Positions 17,592-26,024 of a stretch of DNA of 64,000 nt are shown here, piece by piece. The stretch spans positions 62,001 through 126,000 of the forward strand of contig CALUMG010000006.1 of the NCBI GenBank assembly GCA_944321705.1, read 5' to 3'. Every line of letters starts with the position of its first letter. The first letter of the stretch is position 1. A program made the position numbers and the translations under genes. The notes under the pieces are model-generated. The model had not been told where the DNA came from. It saw only the letters and a list, made by a program, of their open reading frames with translations, and ran no database searches. Source of the stretch: an uncultured Muribaculaceae bacterium. GTDB lineage: Bacteria; Bacteroidota; Bacteroidia; Bacteroidales; Muribaculaceae.

Positions 17592-17599
17592 TAATTTTG
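17592..17599 (+). promoter_or_regulatory. -7 element before the PI-PLC lipoprotein
   Basis: TAATTTTG, with no -33 TTTG. The leader to ATG 17681 would be about 75 nt. Confidence 0.45.
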
Positions 17600-17680
17600 T
17601 CGTGCATTTTTGCCTACGGAGAAAAGCATAATGCATAGAAATATAAACAAATCTAAATTTTATCACAAGAACCAAATTTT

Positions 17681-20197
17681 ATGAAAAAAGTAAATTGGCT
17701 TTTATTCCTGTCGTGTTTATTCATGTCTTTTACCATGCTGACGGCTTGCGAAGATGATGACAAATTTGAAGAAGGGCTGAAGCATCCTGTCTTGGGAGCT
17801 GAAGATCCCATGGAACGCAGCGTCAAGAGTGAATCAAAACCGCAAAAGGGACAAAAGCATCGCTCGAGCGATGATTTTTCTACAAAAGGCATGAACTCCC
17901 AAAAATTGCTGTGGACTTGCCCCGACGGCATAACATTTGATGTGAACATCAACAAGTCGGGAAAAGATGACGTGTGGGCGAGCAATTTGTTCAATATGGC
18001 AATAACTGATTTGTCGCCTAATGCCAACTTATATATAGCCGACCCTAAAGGGGCGAATGAAAGTTTCACCATAACTTACAGGGTATTTGAAGATAACCCT
18101 AATTATATATATATAACCAGTTTAGATGAGCCGGAAGACGGCCAGAAGCATCGTTCGAGTGAGAATTTCAACCTTAAAGGTTCCACTTTGTTCCAAATAG
18201 AGTGCACCGATAAAGATGCATCTTTCGACATTTGGCAGGATTTAAACGGTTCTGACAAGGTGATATTTTCCGATCTGAAAGACGGGGCAATTATACAAAA
18301 TCCCGGTTCAGACCATAATTTGTACATAGCCGATCCCGATGCCGATAATGCTTTCATGGTTACGTTCAAGCCATATGAATCGAATCCCGATTATATATAT
18401 GTGACAAGTTCCAAGTCTCAATTGGAGGGACAGAGCAATCGCTCGAGTGCTAATTTTGACTTGAACAAAGGTTCATATTACCGCATTGAGTGTAGCGATG
18501 CAGATGTCAAATTCAGCGTGTGGGAAGACATAACGGGCAGTGATGCTGTTATTGCCGACGGAATTAAAAACGGGGATGTCTTATTTTTTTCATCTACCGA
18601 GAACCTGTATATAGCAAATCCTTCGGGAGCAAACTCTTCATTCGTTGTTACTTTTATTCCTGAAAATGCCAATAATGATTACATTTATGTCACCAGCTTG
18701 TCTACGGAGCAGGACGGGCAGAAAAATCGTTCAAGCGAAAACTTCTCCAAGGCAAAAGGATGTCATGACACATGGCTGGTGCAATGTCCTGAGGGCGTAA
18801 GCTTTAACATAATGTGGGACAGGACGACCGATTATGTCACATATTCAAATGTGAAGAACGGTTCCATTATAAACTATAAAGGGGGCGATGAGTGGTATAT
18901 AGCAAATCCGTCGGGAGCAAGCGGTTCTTTCACGGTGGTTTTGCAGCCTTATTACTCATCGGGTGTCATGGTCGCAAGCAATGCCGGCAATTATGACAAC
19001 GCAGGGGATTATAAACATAACATGTCAAATTGGTACCCATTTTCGTTAGTCGGAGGAAAGAAGTACAGAGTGGATTGTCCGGCCGGAGTAAAATTCAATT
19101 TGATTGGAGAAAAAATTACGCCAAGTAATTATCCTAACGGCTCTCCCACATATTCTTATCCGAAATATAAAAGCTTGCAAAACGGTTCAGTTTTCACATG
19201 TTCGCCAGATTGGGAATGTAATCAACTGTATGTGTCTTCTCCGAGCGGAGCAGATGGAATATTTCTCGTTACTTTCAATGTTGTCGAAGTCGAGGCTGCG
19301 TGGATGTCGGGATTGAGCGACAACTTGTATCTCTATGACCTTTCAATTCCCGGAACTCATGATTCTTGTACGGGCACGATAGATCTTTCGACCATTCCTA
19401 ATAAAATGGCGCAGTGTCAAAATACGTCAATTGCAATCCAATTGGAACATGGCATAAGATATTTTGACATACGAGTAGATGAGGACCAAAATATAAAACA
19501 TGGCAGTATAGATTGTGATGTCGATTTTGGTGATGTTATGAATGATTTCAAGTCATATTTGCAAAGGTATCCTAAAGAAGTCATATTGATGGAATTGTCA
19601 AATGTTGATGACTTTGATTTGGAATCGAAATTGTCATCTTATCTTAATGACGACATCATGTACACAGGCAGTTCAATACCCACTTTAGGACAGGCAAGAG
19701 GGAAAGTCGTGCTTTTCAGCCGTTATCCGAACGCTACTAAGGGAATTAAAATATTGAGCATTTGGCCCGACGACGGAGTGGCTGAAAATGCATATAACGG
19801 TAATAACTATTTCTATATAGAGGACAAGTACTATGCCATGAGCGAGGCAATCCATGATACTAAAGATAAAACCGAAAAAGTGAAGGATGCGATTACAAGC
19901 GCCATCGACAATCCGAACGACAAAAAAATGTACATCATTTTCAATAGCGTGGCCGGACGTCTCTCTGCTTTTCCGTGGGATTACGCATGGGGCAATGGCG
20001 ACAAGATAAATCCGATAATGAATATTTCGTTGTCTGAGACATTGAAGGAGCATGCCGAAGGTGACGATGTCAGTCGTCCATTGCGTGTCGGCGTCATAGC
20101 TTTGGATTTCTATAATAAGCATGGCGATGATGATTCTGAACATCTTGTCGAACGCATCATAAATCTTAATTTTACCGAGCCGTTCATGAGCTATTAA
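17681..20197 (+). CDS. Surface lipoprotein with tandem repeats and PI-PLC X domain
   Basis: 838 residues. The signal peptide ends in LTAC (Cys23) followed by EDDDKFEE, an acidic run like the Bacteroidetes lipoprotein export signal, so display on the cell surface is likely. Residues about 56-430 hold four repeats of about 95 residues. Each begins GQ-[KS]-[HN]-RSS-x-[DEN]-F and contains LYIA-[DN]-P or WYIANP, then YIYVTS. A diverged fifth unit spans about 430-535. The C-terminal domain (from 545) resembles the phosphatidylinositol-specific phospholipase C X box: SIPGTHDSCTG with His560, then IRYFDIRVDE and NIKHGS with His607. These are the expected acid/base pair. Cleavage of PI or related lipids is inferred; the substrate is unknown. 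Calcium-independent bacterial type. Confidence 0.8.
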   Translation: MKKVNWLLFLSCLFMSFTMLTACEDDDKFEEGLKHPVLGAEDPMERSVKSESKPQKGQKHRSSDDFSTKGMNSQKLLWTCPDGITFDVNINKSGKDDVWASNLFNMAITDLSPNANLYIADPKGANESFTITYRVFEDNPNYIYITSLDEPEDGQKHRSSENFNLKGSTLFQIECTDKDASFDIWQDLNGSDKVIFSDLKDGAIIQNPGSDHNLYIADPDADNAFMVTFKPYESNPDYIYVTSSKSQLEGQSNRSSANFDLNKGSYYRIECSDADVKFSVWEDITGSDAVIADGIKNGDVLFFSSTENLYIANPSGANSSFVVTFIPENANNDYIYVTSLSTEQDGQKNRSSENFSKAKGCHDTWLVQCPEGVSFNIMWDRTTDYVTYSNVKNGSIINYKGGDEWYIANPSGASGSFTVVLQPYYSSGVMVASNAGNYDNAGDYKHNMSNWYPFSLVGGKKYRVDCPAGVKFNLIGEKITPSNYPNGSPTYSYPKYKSLQNGSVFTCSPDWECNQLYVSSPSGADGIFLVTFNVVEVEAAWMSGLSDNLYLYDLSIPGTHDSCTGTIDLSTIPNKMAQCQNTSIAIQLEHGIRYFDIRVDEDQNIKHGSIDCDVDFGDVMNDFKSYLQRYPKEVILMELSNVDDFDLESKLSSYLNDDIMYTGSSIPTLGQARGKVVLFSRYPNATKGIKILSIWPDDGVAENAYNGNNYFYIEDKYYAMSEAIHDTKDKTEKVKDAITSAIDNPNDKKMYIIFNSVAGRLSAFPWDYAWGNGDKINPIMNISLSETLKEHAEGDDVSRPLRVGVIALDFYNKHGDDDSEHLVERIINLNFTEPFMSY

Positions 20198-20310
20198 TGA
20201 GCATGACAAGATAGGCGGAAAGGATTTATTGCGGAATTCAATGTTAAATGCAAGTGGTGGCGTATCGGATAGGTACGTCATCATTTGTATTTTTATTTGT
20301 CATCGCATTC

Positions 20311-20338
20311 ACTCCTCCTTTCGAGGGAGGAGTTTAAA
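20311..20338 (+). terminator. Weak terminator after the PI-PLC gene
   Basis: Perfect 8-bp stem ACTCCTCC (20311-20318) / GGAGGAGT (20326-20333), 7-nt loop, then TTTAAAAT. The T tract is poor. Confidence 0.5.
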
Positions 20339-20446
20339 ATGAACCTGTTTGTGTAGGTAAAATGCAATTTTGCGGTATTTTATGGTTGTGCATGTGTAGA
20401 TTATCGAGTCATCTTGTGAAATGAGCGATTTGTTCATGGAATTTAT

Positions 20447-20486
20447 AAAAAAACAGGCTGTCTTTTCAGGACAGCCTGTTTTTTTA
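20447..20486. terminator. Symmetrical terminator of the sigma-factor operon
   Basis: AAAAAAACAGGCTGTC pairs with GACAGCCTGTTTTTTT. The stem is about 16 bp including the A/T flanks, with a short loop. It follows the stop of the minus-strand gene at 20498. Confidence 0.85.
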
Positions 20487-20497
20487 TAAATATTGTG

Positions 20498-21004
20498 TCA
20501 TGCACAGCATTCAATCAATGTCCGGCAGCAATTGTCGTTGATTATGCATGCCCTTGGGGTGCGCATCCGACGTTTCTTTTCATCACGGATTTTGCGTTGA
20601 ATCTGTCGTTCCACTTGGAATATGCGCATCGTCTGGTCGGGATTGAGGATTTTGCTGAATTTGACGATGTAATCTTTTTGCAACTTTATCACCCTCTCGT
20701 TCACGTCAAGACGGTCGATGATTATTTTTGCAGCTTCGTCCGATGTAGAGGCTTTGGCGCGATGTCCGTATTTTCTTGAATGAAACACTTTGTTCAAGTC
20801 GCGTAGGTAGTCTCTATACAATGGGATAAGCTGGTTGGTTTGTTCATCGGTCAATTTTAGTTCCTCTTGCATCATTTTCATTTTTGCATTGAAAATCAAT
20901 GCTGCTTGTTCTTCCGGCAGCCATTTCCCCTTTTCGGCGTTGGCATCTGGTGCCGCGGCGACAAGGCACACTGCCGCCCATATCAGAAAATAAATTTGTT
21001 TCAT
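20498..21004 (-). CDS. Periplasmic Spy/CpxP-like helical protein
   Basis: 168 residues with a signal peptide (IWAAVCLVAAAPDANA). The mature part is almost all helix: EEQAALIFNAKMKMMQEELKLTDEQ, then QLIPLYRDYLRDLNKVF and a basic C-terminal half. The pattern of LTDEQ...L.P.Y...L resembles the LTxxQ helices of Spy/CpxP periplasmic chaperones and sensors, but the match is by pattern only. It is the last gene of the operon sigma factor - anti-sigma-like protein - this gene (22 bp gap). That suggests a periplasmic role in sensing or relieving envelope stress. Could also be an unrelated helical protein. Confidence 0.6.
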   Translation of the reverse strand: MKQIYFLIWAAVCLVAAAPDANAEKGKWLPEEQAALIFNAKMKMMQEELKLTDEQTNQLIPLYRDYLRDLNKVFHSRKYGHRAKASTSDEAAKIIIDRLDVNERVIKLQKDYIVKFSKILNPDQTMRIFQVERQIQRKIRDEKKRRMRTPRACIINDNCCRTLIECCA

Positions 21005-21026
21005 AGCGTGTGAAGATTATGTAAGA

Positions 21027-21401
21027 TTAATATTCGTCTTCGGTTTCCATGACGGGCAGGTCGTCAAAAGTGCAATAGTCGAGGCTTGCAAGCTGGTCGT
21101 TGCTCAATTGCGACAGTACTGTGCCAAGCGACTTGCTGTTGGCGATTGTTTCGACGGTGCAATTAAAGTCGTTGTTTTCCTCCCGAGGGGTGAGCACGGC
21201 AAATAGTATGGCAGTGATTGCAATTGCGGCGGCTATGCCTGGTGAGGCGTATGCAATCAATCGCTTAATCGAGGCGTTTTTGCGCCGCTGATTGCTCGAC
21301 AACGCATATTCTGTGCATCGTTCCACGAGGTCGTTTACATATTCTTGAGTCTCGTGGAAAGGCATTTTTTTACCAAAATTTTCGAAATCGCCATTTTTCA
21401 T
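21027..21401 (-). CDS. Anti-sigma-factor-like single-pass membrane protein
   Basis: 124 residues. The N-terminal about 45 residues are soluble and charged (EYVNDLVERCTEYALSSNQRRK). One membrane helix follows (YASPGIAAAIAITAILFAVLT, about 47-67), then a short acidic periplasmic tail. Its start overlaps the stop of the sigma-factor gene by 4 bp (ATGA), so the two are translationally coupled. This is the usual arrangement of a sigma factor with its membrane anti-sigma factor. The N-terminal part is too short to show a zinc-binding anti-sigma motif, so the role rests on context. Confidence 0.65.
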   Translation of the reverse strand: MKNGDFENFGKKMPFHETQEYVNDLVERCTEYALSSNQRRKNASIKRLIAYASPGIAAAIAITAILFAVLTPREENNDFNCTVETIANSKSLGTVLSQLSNDQLASLDYCTFDDLPVMETEDEY

Positions 21402-21985
21402 AGTGAATTTTCTTTTAAATAATTCTTGATTTTTGTTACGGCAAAGTGATAGTTTGTTTTCAGGGTGTTTATGTTCTTCCCTGTTATTTTGGCTATCTCT
21501 TCGTAGGGCAATTCATCGTAGTACCTCAGGTTGAATGCAAGCCGTTGTTGCGTTGGCAGTTGCAGCAGTGCCTTCTGGAAAAGTAATTGGGCTGCGTCGG
21601 ATTCTACTCCGGCTTCATCTTCGAGTTTCTCCACAAGGGTCTCGCCAATTGCGTCAATCGACTGGAAAATTCCCGCTTTCCCGCGCAACATTCGCAGAGC
21701 CTCGTTTGTGGCGATTCGGTACACCCAAGTTCCCAATGAACTCTTTTGCTGGAATTTTTCTATTCCAGCCAAGATGTTTATTGCAGTTTCCTGCATTACA
21801 TCCTCGGCGTCTTCGTGGCTTACAACTATGCGTCGTACGTGCCAGTACAGCCGCGAGCCATATTTACGCATCAGCAGCCTGAATGCCTTGTCCTTGCTGT
21901 CGGGCGACTTAAGCATTTCCACCAATTCATCGTCGGTCACGGCTGCTTGTTTCATTTTTTTGTTTTCTGGATATTTGATGCTCAA
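21398..21985 (-). CDS. ECF-type RNA polymerase sigma factor
   Basis: 195 residues. Region 2 is at about residues 30-95 (FRLLMRKYGSRLYWHVRRIV and DAEDVMQETAINI). Region 4 is at about 135-190 (LPTQQRLAFNLRYYDELPYEEIAKITGKNINTLK with the HTH). No region 3 is present, as expected for the extracytoplasmic-function group. ATG 21985 is used; ATG 21955 (MKQAAVTDDE) is a shorter alternative. It is first in a three-gene operon with the membrane anti-sigma-like protein and the periplasmic helical protein. It probably directs an envelope-stress regulon. Confidence 0.92.
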   Translation of the reverse strand: MSIKYPENKKMKQAAVTDDELVEMLKSPDSKDKAFRLLMRKYGSRLYWHVRRIVVSHEDAEDVMQETAINILAGIEKFQQKSSLGTWVYRIATNEALRMLRGKAGIFQSIDAIGETLVEKLEDEAGVESDAAQLLFQKALLQLPTQQRLAFNLRYYDELPYEEIAKITGKNINTLKTNYHFAVTKIKNYLKENSL

Positions 21986-22053
21986 AGTAATGGGAAGTTA
22001 AATGGCGTTGACAAAAAAATTGAGATTTAACATTCATGTCTCAAATCCTCTTT

Positions 22054-22081
22054 ATCGGATAATTGCATGCGGTTATCCGAT
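22054..22081 (-). other. Perfect inverted repeat over the trpC stop codon
   Basis: ATCGGATAA (22054-22062) and TTATCCGAT (22073-22081) form a perfect 9-bp stem with a 10-nt loop. The stem contains the trpC stop. There is no T tract on the minus strand, so a terminator is doubtful; it could be an RNA-stabilising hairpin. Confidence 0.4.
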
Positions 22082-22864
22082 GTGTGGAGGGTTTATGAAG
22101 TTGTACATTGCCTCGGCAGGGTTGTTCTTTTTCATGAAAGTTTCGCCTATAAGGAATCCAGAATAGCCTATGGCTCGCAGGCGATGGATGTCTTGATGGG
22201 AACATATCCCGCTGAGTGCAACTTTGTCTATCTCTTTTGGTAACTTCGGCATCATGTTGTAGGAAGCGTCTATGTCGGTTGCAAAAGTCTTGTAGTCGCG
22301 GTTGTTGACTCCTATGATGTCGGTACATGCCGGAATTTTTTTAATGTCGTCGGCTGAATTGATGTCGAGCAGCACTTCCATCCCGAGTCTGTGAGCCACC
22401 ACCATCATGGCCTCGATTTCCTCGATGGAGAGGAATGAGGCTGTCAGCATCACGGCATCGGCACCGTAGACGTATGATTCAAGTATCTGGTACTTGTCGA
22501 TGATTATGTCCATGCGCAGGATTGGCATGGTCACGGCCTTGCTTGCCAAGGCAAGGTCGTAGAGGGAGCCTCCGTAAAATCGAGTGTCGGTCATTACGGC
22601 AATTGCCGATGCCCCATGCGTCTGGTACCCTGTTGTCACTTCATAGGCATCGGCCATAGGGTTAAGGTTCCCTTTCAATGGGGATTTACGCTTGAATTCG
22701 GCTATGATTCCAGTGTAATTGCCGTTTATGGCTCCGGACAGCGACAGTGGGGTGCGTCGAGTGCGTCTCGCCATGTCGAACATCATTGATTCGCTGATGG
22801 CGAGTTTCATAGCTTCGACTTCGGCTCGCTTGTTTTCGATTGCCGCTGTAAGGAAATTTGTCAT
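22073..22864 (-). CDS. trpC: Indole-3-glycerol phosphate synthase
   Basis: Cytoplasmic TIM-barrel enzyme for the ring-closing step of tryptophan synthesis (CdRP to indole-3-glycerol phosphate). The substrate-binding IIAEFKRKSPLKG motif contains the catalytic Lys. VMTDTRFYGGS, PILRMDIIID, AVMLTASFL, EVLLDI and IGVNNRDYKTF follow in the expected order of barrel strands. The C-terminal phosphate site reads ALSGICSHQDIHRLRAIGYSGFLIGETFM. 263 residues, stand-alone form. It follows aroB (36 bp), away from other trp genes, which are not in the window. An inverted repeat overlaps its stop codon (22054-22081). Confidence 0.95.
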   Translation of the reverse strand: MTNFLTAAIENKRAEVEAMKLAISESMMFDMARRTRRTPLSLSGAINGNYTGIIAEFKRKSPLKGNLNPMADAYEVTTGYQTHGASAIAVMTDTRFYGGSLYDLALASKAVTMPILRMDIIIDKYQILESYVYGADAVMLTASFLSIEEIEAMMVVAHRLGMEVLLDINSADDIKKIPACTDIIGVNNRDYKTFATDIDASYNMMPKLPKEIDKVALSGICSHQDIHRLRAIGYSGFLIGETFMKKNNPAEAMYNFINPPHIG

Positions 22865-22900
22865 AATCGTGTATGAAATAATATATTTTTTGCTTGATGC

Positions 22901-23962
22901 TTAAATGTGCATTAAATCCCTGTATATGTCGAGGGCTGTTTTTACATCATCGATTGCAACAATCGAGCCGACTTTTATCACGCCTACATCTTCGAGCAGC
23001 GAAACGTTGATTTCGCCGCCAAGGCTTTTCTTGTCATGTTTCATCAATGATATAATTTCGTCGTAGTCGTCGCATGTTATGTGGAATGCTCCGTAATTGT
23101 CGGCCACGAATCTTGCAACGTCGTGTAGCGTTACCGATGGAAATTGGTAGAGCATGTGTGACATTACGAGTTCCACCACTAAGCCCCAAGCAACGGCATA
23201 TCCGTGAGGAACGGGAGCGTTGCGTTTCATTGCAAGGCTCTCGAACGCATGCCCGGCAGTGTGCCCGAGGTTCAAAGCCTTTCGGATGCCATGTTCATGA
23301 GGGTCCTCTTTGACAATGCGTTCCTTTAGCATTACCGATTTTTTCAGCAAGTGCAGCAGGTGTTCAAGGTCTCCTCCGGTAATGTCGTAGGCGATGAGGT
23401 CGTTGAAGTATTCTTTGTCGCTCAGTAAGCCATGTTTTAGCATTTCGGCATAGCCCGACTTCATTTCAGACTGTGGCAGTGTGTCGAAAAACAGGGTGGA
23501 TATTATTACCGCCGAGGCTTCGTTGAAAACACCTATTTCATTCTTCAGCCCCGAGAAGTTCACACCTGTCTTCCCCCCGATTGAAGCATCGACAGCTCCG
23601 AGCAAAGTGGTGGGTATGTTGATGAACTTGATGCCGCGTTTGAAAACTGATGCCGCAAATCCGCCAAGGTCGGTCACCACGCCACCGCCTATGTTCAGCA
23701 GGATGGTTTTTCTTGTCGCGCCATTGTCGACAAGTTGTTGCCACACCATTGCGGCAGTGTCGAGATTCTTGTTGACATCGCCTGCTGCTATTGTGATGCG
23801 CGGAGATGATGCCAGCAAAGGGATATAGCTTATTTTTGGCAATACGAATTGGTTGGCATTTTTGTCGGTGAGTATGATCACCTTGTTGAAGTCGGCATTG
23901 TCGAGAATGCGGTCAAGGGCATTGGCAATGTCATTTGAATATATGATGGCTTGGTGTTCCAT
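22901..23962 (-). CDS. aroB: 3-Dehydroquinate synthase
   Basis: Second step of the shikimate pathway: NAD- and metal-dependent cyclisation of DAHP to 3-dehydroquinate. The NAD-binding GGGVVTDLGGFAASVFKRG motif, the IPTTLLGAVDASIGGKTGVN segment (substrate and phosphate site) and the metal His residues in NLGHTAGHAFES are present. 353 residues is normal. It sits between the HAD phosphatase (13 bp upstream) and trpC (36 bp downstream), so this is an aromatic-synthesis operon. Complete. Confidence 0.96.
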   Translation of the reverse strand: MEHQAIIYSNDIANALDRILDNADFNKVIILTDKNANQFVLPKISYIPLLASSPRITIAAGDVNKNLDTAAMVWQQLVDNGATRKTILLNIGGGVVTDLGGFAASVFKRGIKFINIPTTLLGAVDASIGGKTGVNFSGLKNEIGVFNEASAVIISTLFFDTLPQSEMKSGYAEMLKHGLLSDKEYFNDLIAYDITGGDLEHLLHLLKKSVMLKERIVKEDPHEHGIRKALNLGHTAGHAFESLAMKRNAPVPHGYAVAWGLVVELVMSHMLYQFPSVTLHDVARFVADNYGAFHITCDDYDEIISLMKHDKKSLGGEINVSLLEDVGVIKVGSIVAIDDVKTALDIYRDLMHI

Positions 23963-23975
23963 GTGGGTTGAGGTT

Positions 23976-24719
23976 TTATTTAGTTGTCGTTGCAGCAGCT
24001 TTCAGCAATTCGGGCAGTTGTTTTGCAAATTGGGGCATTGAATTGTAAATTATGTCGGCTCCGTTTGCCGTCATGTCGGCCTCGGGTATCGGTCCGGTTG
24101 TCACCGCAACCGTGAAACATCCGGCAGCATGTCCGGCTTTTACTCCGAGCGGGGCATTTTCTATCACTATGGCTTCATTTGCAAGGCATCCCGCAAATTC
24201 AAGCCCTTTCAAGTATGGTTCAGGGTCGGGTTTGCCGTGTGTCACGTTAAGAGCTGTCACTCGATTCTCGGGTAAGAATATTCCCGGATAGTCGCGGTCA
24301 AGTCTGTCAAGAATTGAATGCTGCCCCGACCCTGTGACGAGCACGCATGTAATGCCGGCATTTTTAAGTTGGCAGAGCATGTCTCCGGCCCCAGGCATTT
24401 TAGCCGGTTCTCCCATTTCGGCAAAATATTTGGCTTTTTTGGCATACAGCTCTTTGCATTCGTCGGCTGTCGCGTCGCGTCCGTAGGCTCGGTTGAACAA
24501 AATGTTGATTGTGGCGGCTCCGGTCATGCCTTCGTAGGCATAAAATTCATCACGAGTGCATTCTATTCCGAGTTCCTTCGCCATTCTGAACCATGCGGCC
24601 GAGTGTCCTTTCATTGAGTCATATAAGACCCCGTCCATGTCGATGAGAGCGGCTTTTATTCGGAATGAATCGTATCCGTTTCGAGCGAGGTAGTTGCTTA
24701 CAGCTTTGGATTCGTACAT
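23976..24719 (-). CDS. HAD-superfamily phosphatase (beta-phosphoglucomutase-like)
   Basis: 247 residues. Motif I DMDGVLYDS holds the nucleophile Asp, motif II is VLVTGSG, the Lys of motif III lies near HGKPDPEPYLKG, and motif IV IVIENAPLGVKAG closes the site. A helical cap lies between motifs I and II, as in subfamily IA (beta-phosphoglucomutase and sugar phosphatases). No single substrate can be assigned. It heads the operon with aroB and trpC (13 bp before aroB), so a link to phosphorylated intermediates of carbon metabolism is possible but unproven. Confidence 0.85.
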   Translation of the reverse strand: MYESKAVSNYLARNGYDSFRIKAALIDMDGVLYDSMKGHSAAWFRMAKELGIECTRDEFYAYEGMTGAATINILFNRAYGRDATADECKELYAKKAKYFAEMGEPAKMPGAGDMLCQLKNAGITCVLVTGSGQHSILDRLDRDYPGIFLPENRVTALNVTHGKPDPEPYLKGLEFAGCLANEAIVIENAPLGVKAGHAAGCFTVAVTTGPIPEADMTANGADIIYNSMPQFAKQLPELLKAAATTTK

Positions 24720-24830
24720 TTGAAATTGAACATTAAAATGCAGTGCTGTTTAGCGTCTGCCATGCAAAGTTAGCACAAATCATGGTCAAAACCCAAAAAA
24801 TCGTGCAAGCATGGATGTTATTACATAAAA

Positions 24831-24862
24831 ACGCAGGGCAGTCTCATTTCTACTGCCCTGCG
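24831..24862 (-). terminator. Terminator of the GIN-domain gene
   Basis: Perfect 11-bp stem CGCAGGGCAGT / ACTGCCCTGCG with a 9-nt loop. On the minus strand it is followed by a T run, 30 bp after the stop at 24892. Confidence 0.8.
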
Positions 24863-24891
24863 GTGTTTCATTTTGGATTTCTGTTGCGAGG

Positions 24892-25908
24892 TTATTCTTT
24901 GTAAATGTTTTCGACTTTGCCGCTTGCCGACAGTTTCGGGTTGCCGCTGTATTCTATTTCGCCGCTTCCCGAGACATTAGCTTTAAGGGTAGCGTTGGCC
25001 GTACATTCTATAGTGCCCGAGCCTGTGACATTTGCCGACACGTTGTCGACGATGAGGTCGGCAGCGTCAATCCATCCCGAGTTTACTACATTATAACCGG
25101 CACTGCCGCTGCGTCCTGCAAGTGTAATGTCGCCCGAGCCGGCAATGGAAGCTGCCGCATTGATGGCTTGCAGGCTCTCGCATTCCAAGTCTCCGCTACC
25201 ATTGACCGAACAGGTAAAAGATGAGGTTTTGAGTGACTCTATCAACATGTCTCCGCTTCCATTTACAGTCGTGCTTGCATCTTTTGATGAGGCCGATGAG
25301 ATGGTGATGTCGCCGCTGCCTGATACCGATGTCACGAATTCATTTGAAGCGTTGGCTTGCTGTATTGTCAAATCGCCCGAGCCGTTGACTGTTGCCGTTA
25401 TAGAGCCTGCATCGACCAAGTCGAGGTACAGGTCGCCGCTGCCATTGACTGTCGCTTTTACGTTCCCGGCTTTCACGTTTGAGGCATACATGTCACCGCT
25501 GCCCAATATCTTAAACTGGGCCTCTCCGCCGGTGTTTATGTCGGAATTGACATGTATGTCGCCGCTGCCTGTTATGGTGAACTTGTCAGCACGAGGCGAG
25601 TAGGCGTATATCGTCACATCATCGATGTCGTCGTTCCATGAATGGCCATTCCGGTCTTTGCAAGAAATAATCAATTGCGAGCCTTTAACTTCTATTTCAA
25701 GCTGTGCAACGGCTTTGTCGGGGCCATCTATTTTGATGTGAGGTTTAGAACTTGCTTGGTAAATCACGTTCATTGGCCCTGTGAGGTCTATTTCGGTGAA
25801 ATTGTTTACTTCCATGTTTCGAGAAACGGTAGTTGTACCAGCTTGCGTGGCGCATGAAGATGCCGACAACACGAGTGCGGCAAAAGTTAGTGATAGGATA
25901 TTTTTCAT
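24892..25908 (-). CDS. Lipoprotein with head GIN domain (DUF2807), GSGD-rich
   Basis: 338 residues. Signal peptide with lipobox ASSC (Cys19). The mature protein starts with VSRNMEVNNFTEIDLTGPMNVIYQ, the classic opening of DUF2807 head GIN domains. It then forms a right-handed beta-helix-like ladder with a GSGD/GSGE signature every 18-20 residues (about fifteen times). The repeated DNA reflects this protein repeat. Function is unknown; the family is thought to be a cell-envelope beta-helix adhesin-like or stress-related protein in Bacteroidetes. It stands alone with its own terminator. Confidence 0.88.
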   Translation of the reverse strand: MKNILSLTFAALVLSASSCATQAGTTTVSRNMEVNNFTEIDLTGPMNVIYQASSKPHIKIDGPDKAVAQLEIEVKGSQLIISCKDRNGHSWNDDIDDVTIYAYSPRADKFTITGSGDIHVNSDINTGGEAQFKILGSGDMYASNVKAGNVKATVNGSGDLYLDLVDAGSITATVNGSGDLTIQQANASNEFVTSVSGSGDITISSASSKDASTTVNGSGDMLIESLKTSSFTCSVNGSGDLECESLQAINAAASIAGSGDITLAGRSGSAGYNVVNSGWIDAADLIVDNVSANVTGSGTIECTANATLKANVSGSGEIEYSGNPKLSASGKVENIYKE

Positions 25909-26024
25909 TTTTTTGTGGTTTAATTTTGTTACTTAGACGCAATGAAGATGCTTTTAGGTTGCAAGTCTTGCATGAAAAGGTTAGAATAAAAGTATGATTT
26001 TTTACGACTTCGAGAAAGATTATT

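Larger units (their letters stand above)
20198..20497. other. Convergent spacer with two hairpins
   Basis: This 300-bp region lies between the PI-PLC gene (plus) and the periplasmic Spy-like gene (minus). It contains the hairpins listed at 20311 and 20447. Nothing else recognised. Confidence 0.5.

Noticed and set aside
22054..22081. Terminator over the trpC stop
   Set aside because: The inverted repeat is perfect, but there is no T run after it on the minus strand; kept only as an inverted repeat.
25000..25600. Regular repeats that look like a CRISPR or minisatellite
   Set aside because: They are in-frame GSGD/GSGE repeats of the GIN-domain protein; spacing follows the protein repeat and there are no unique spacers.
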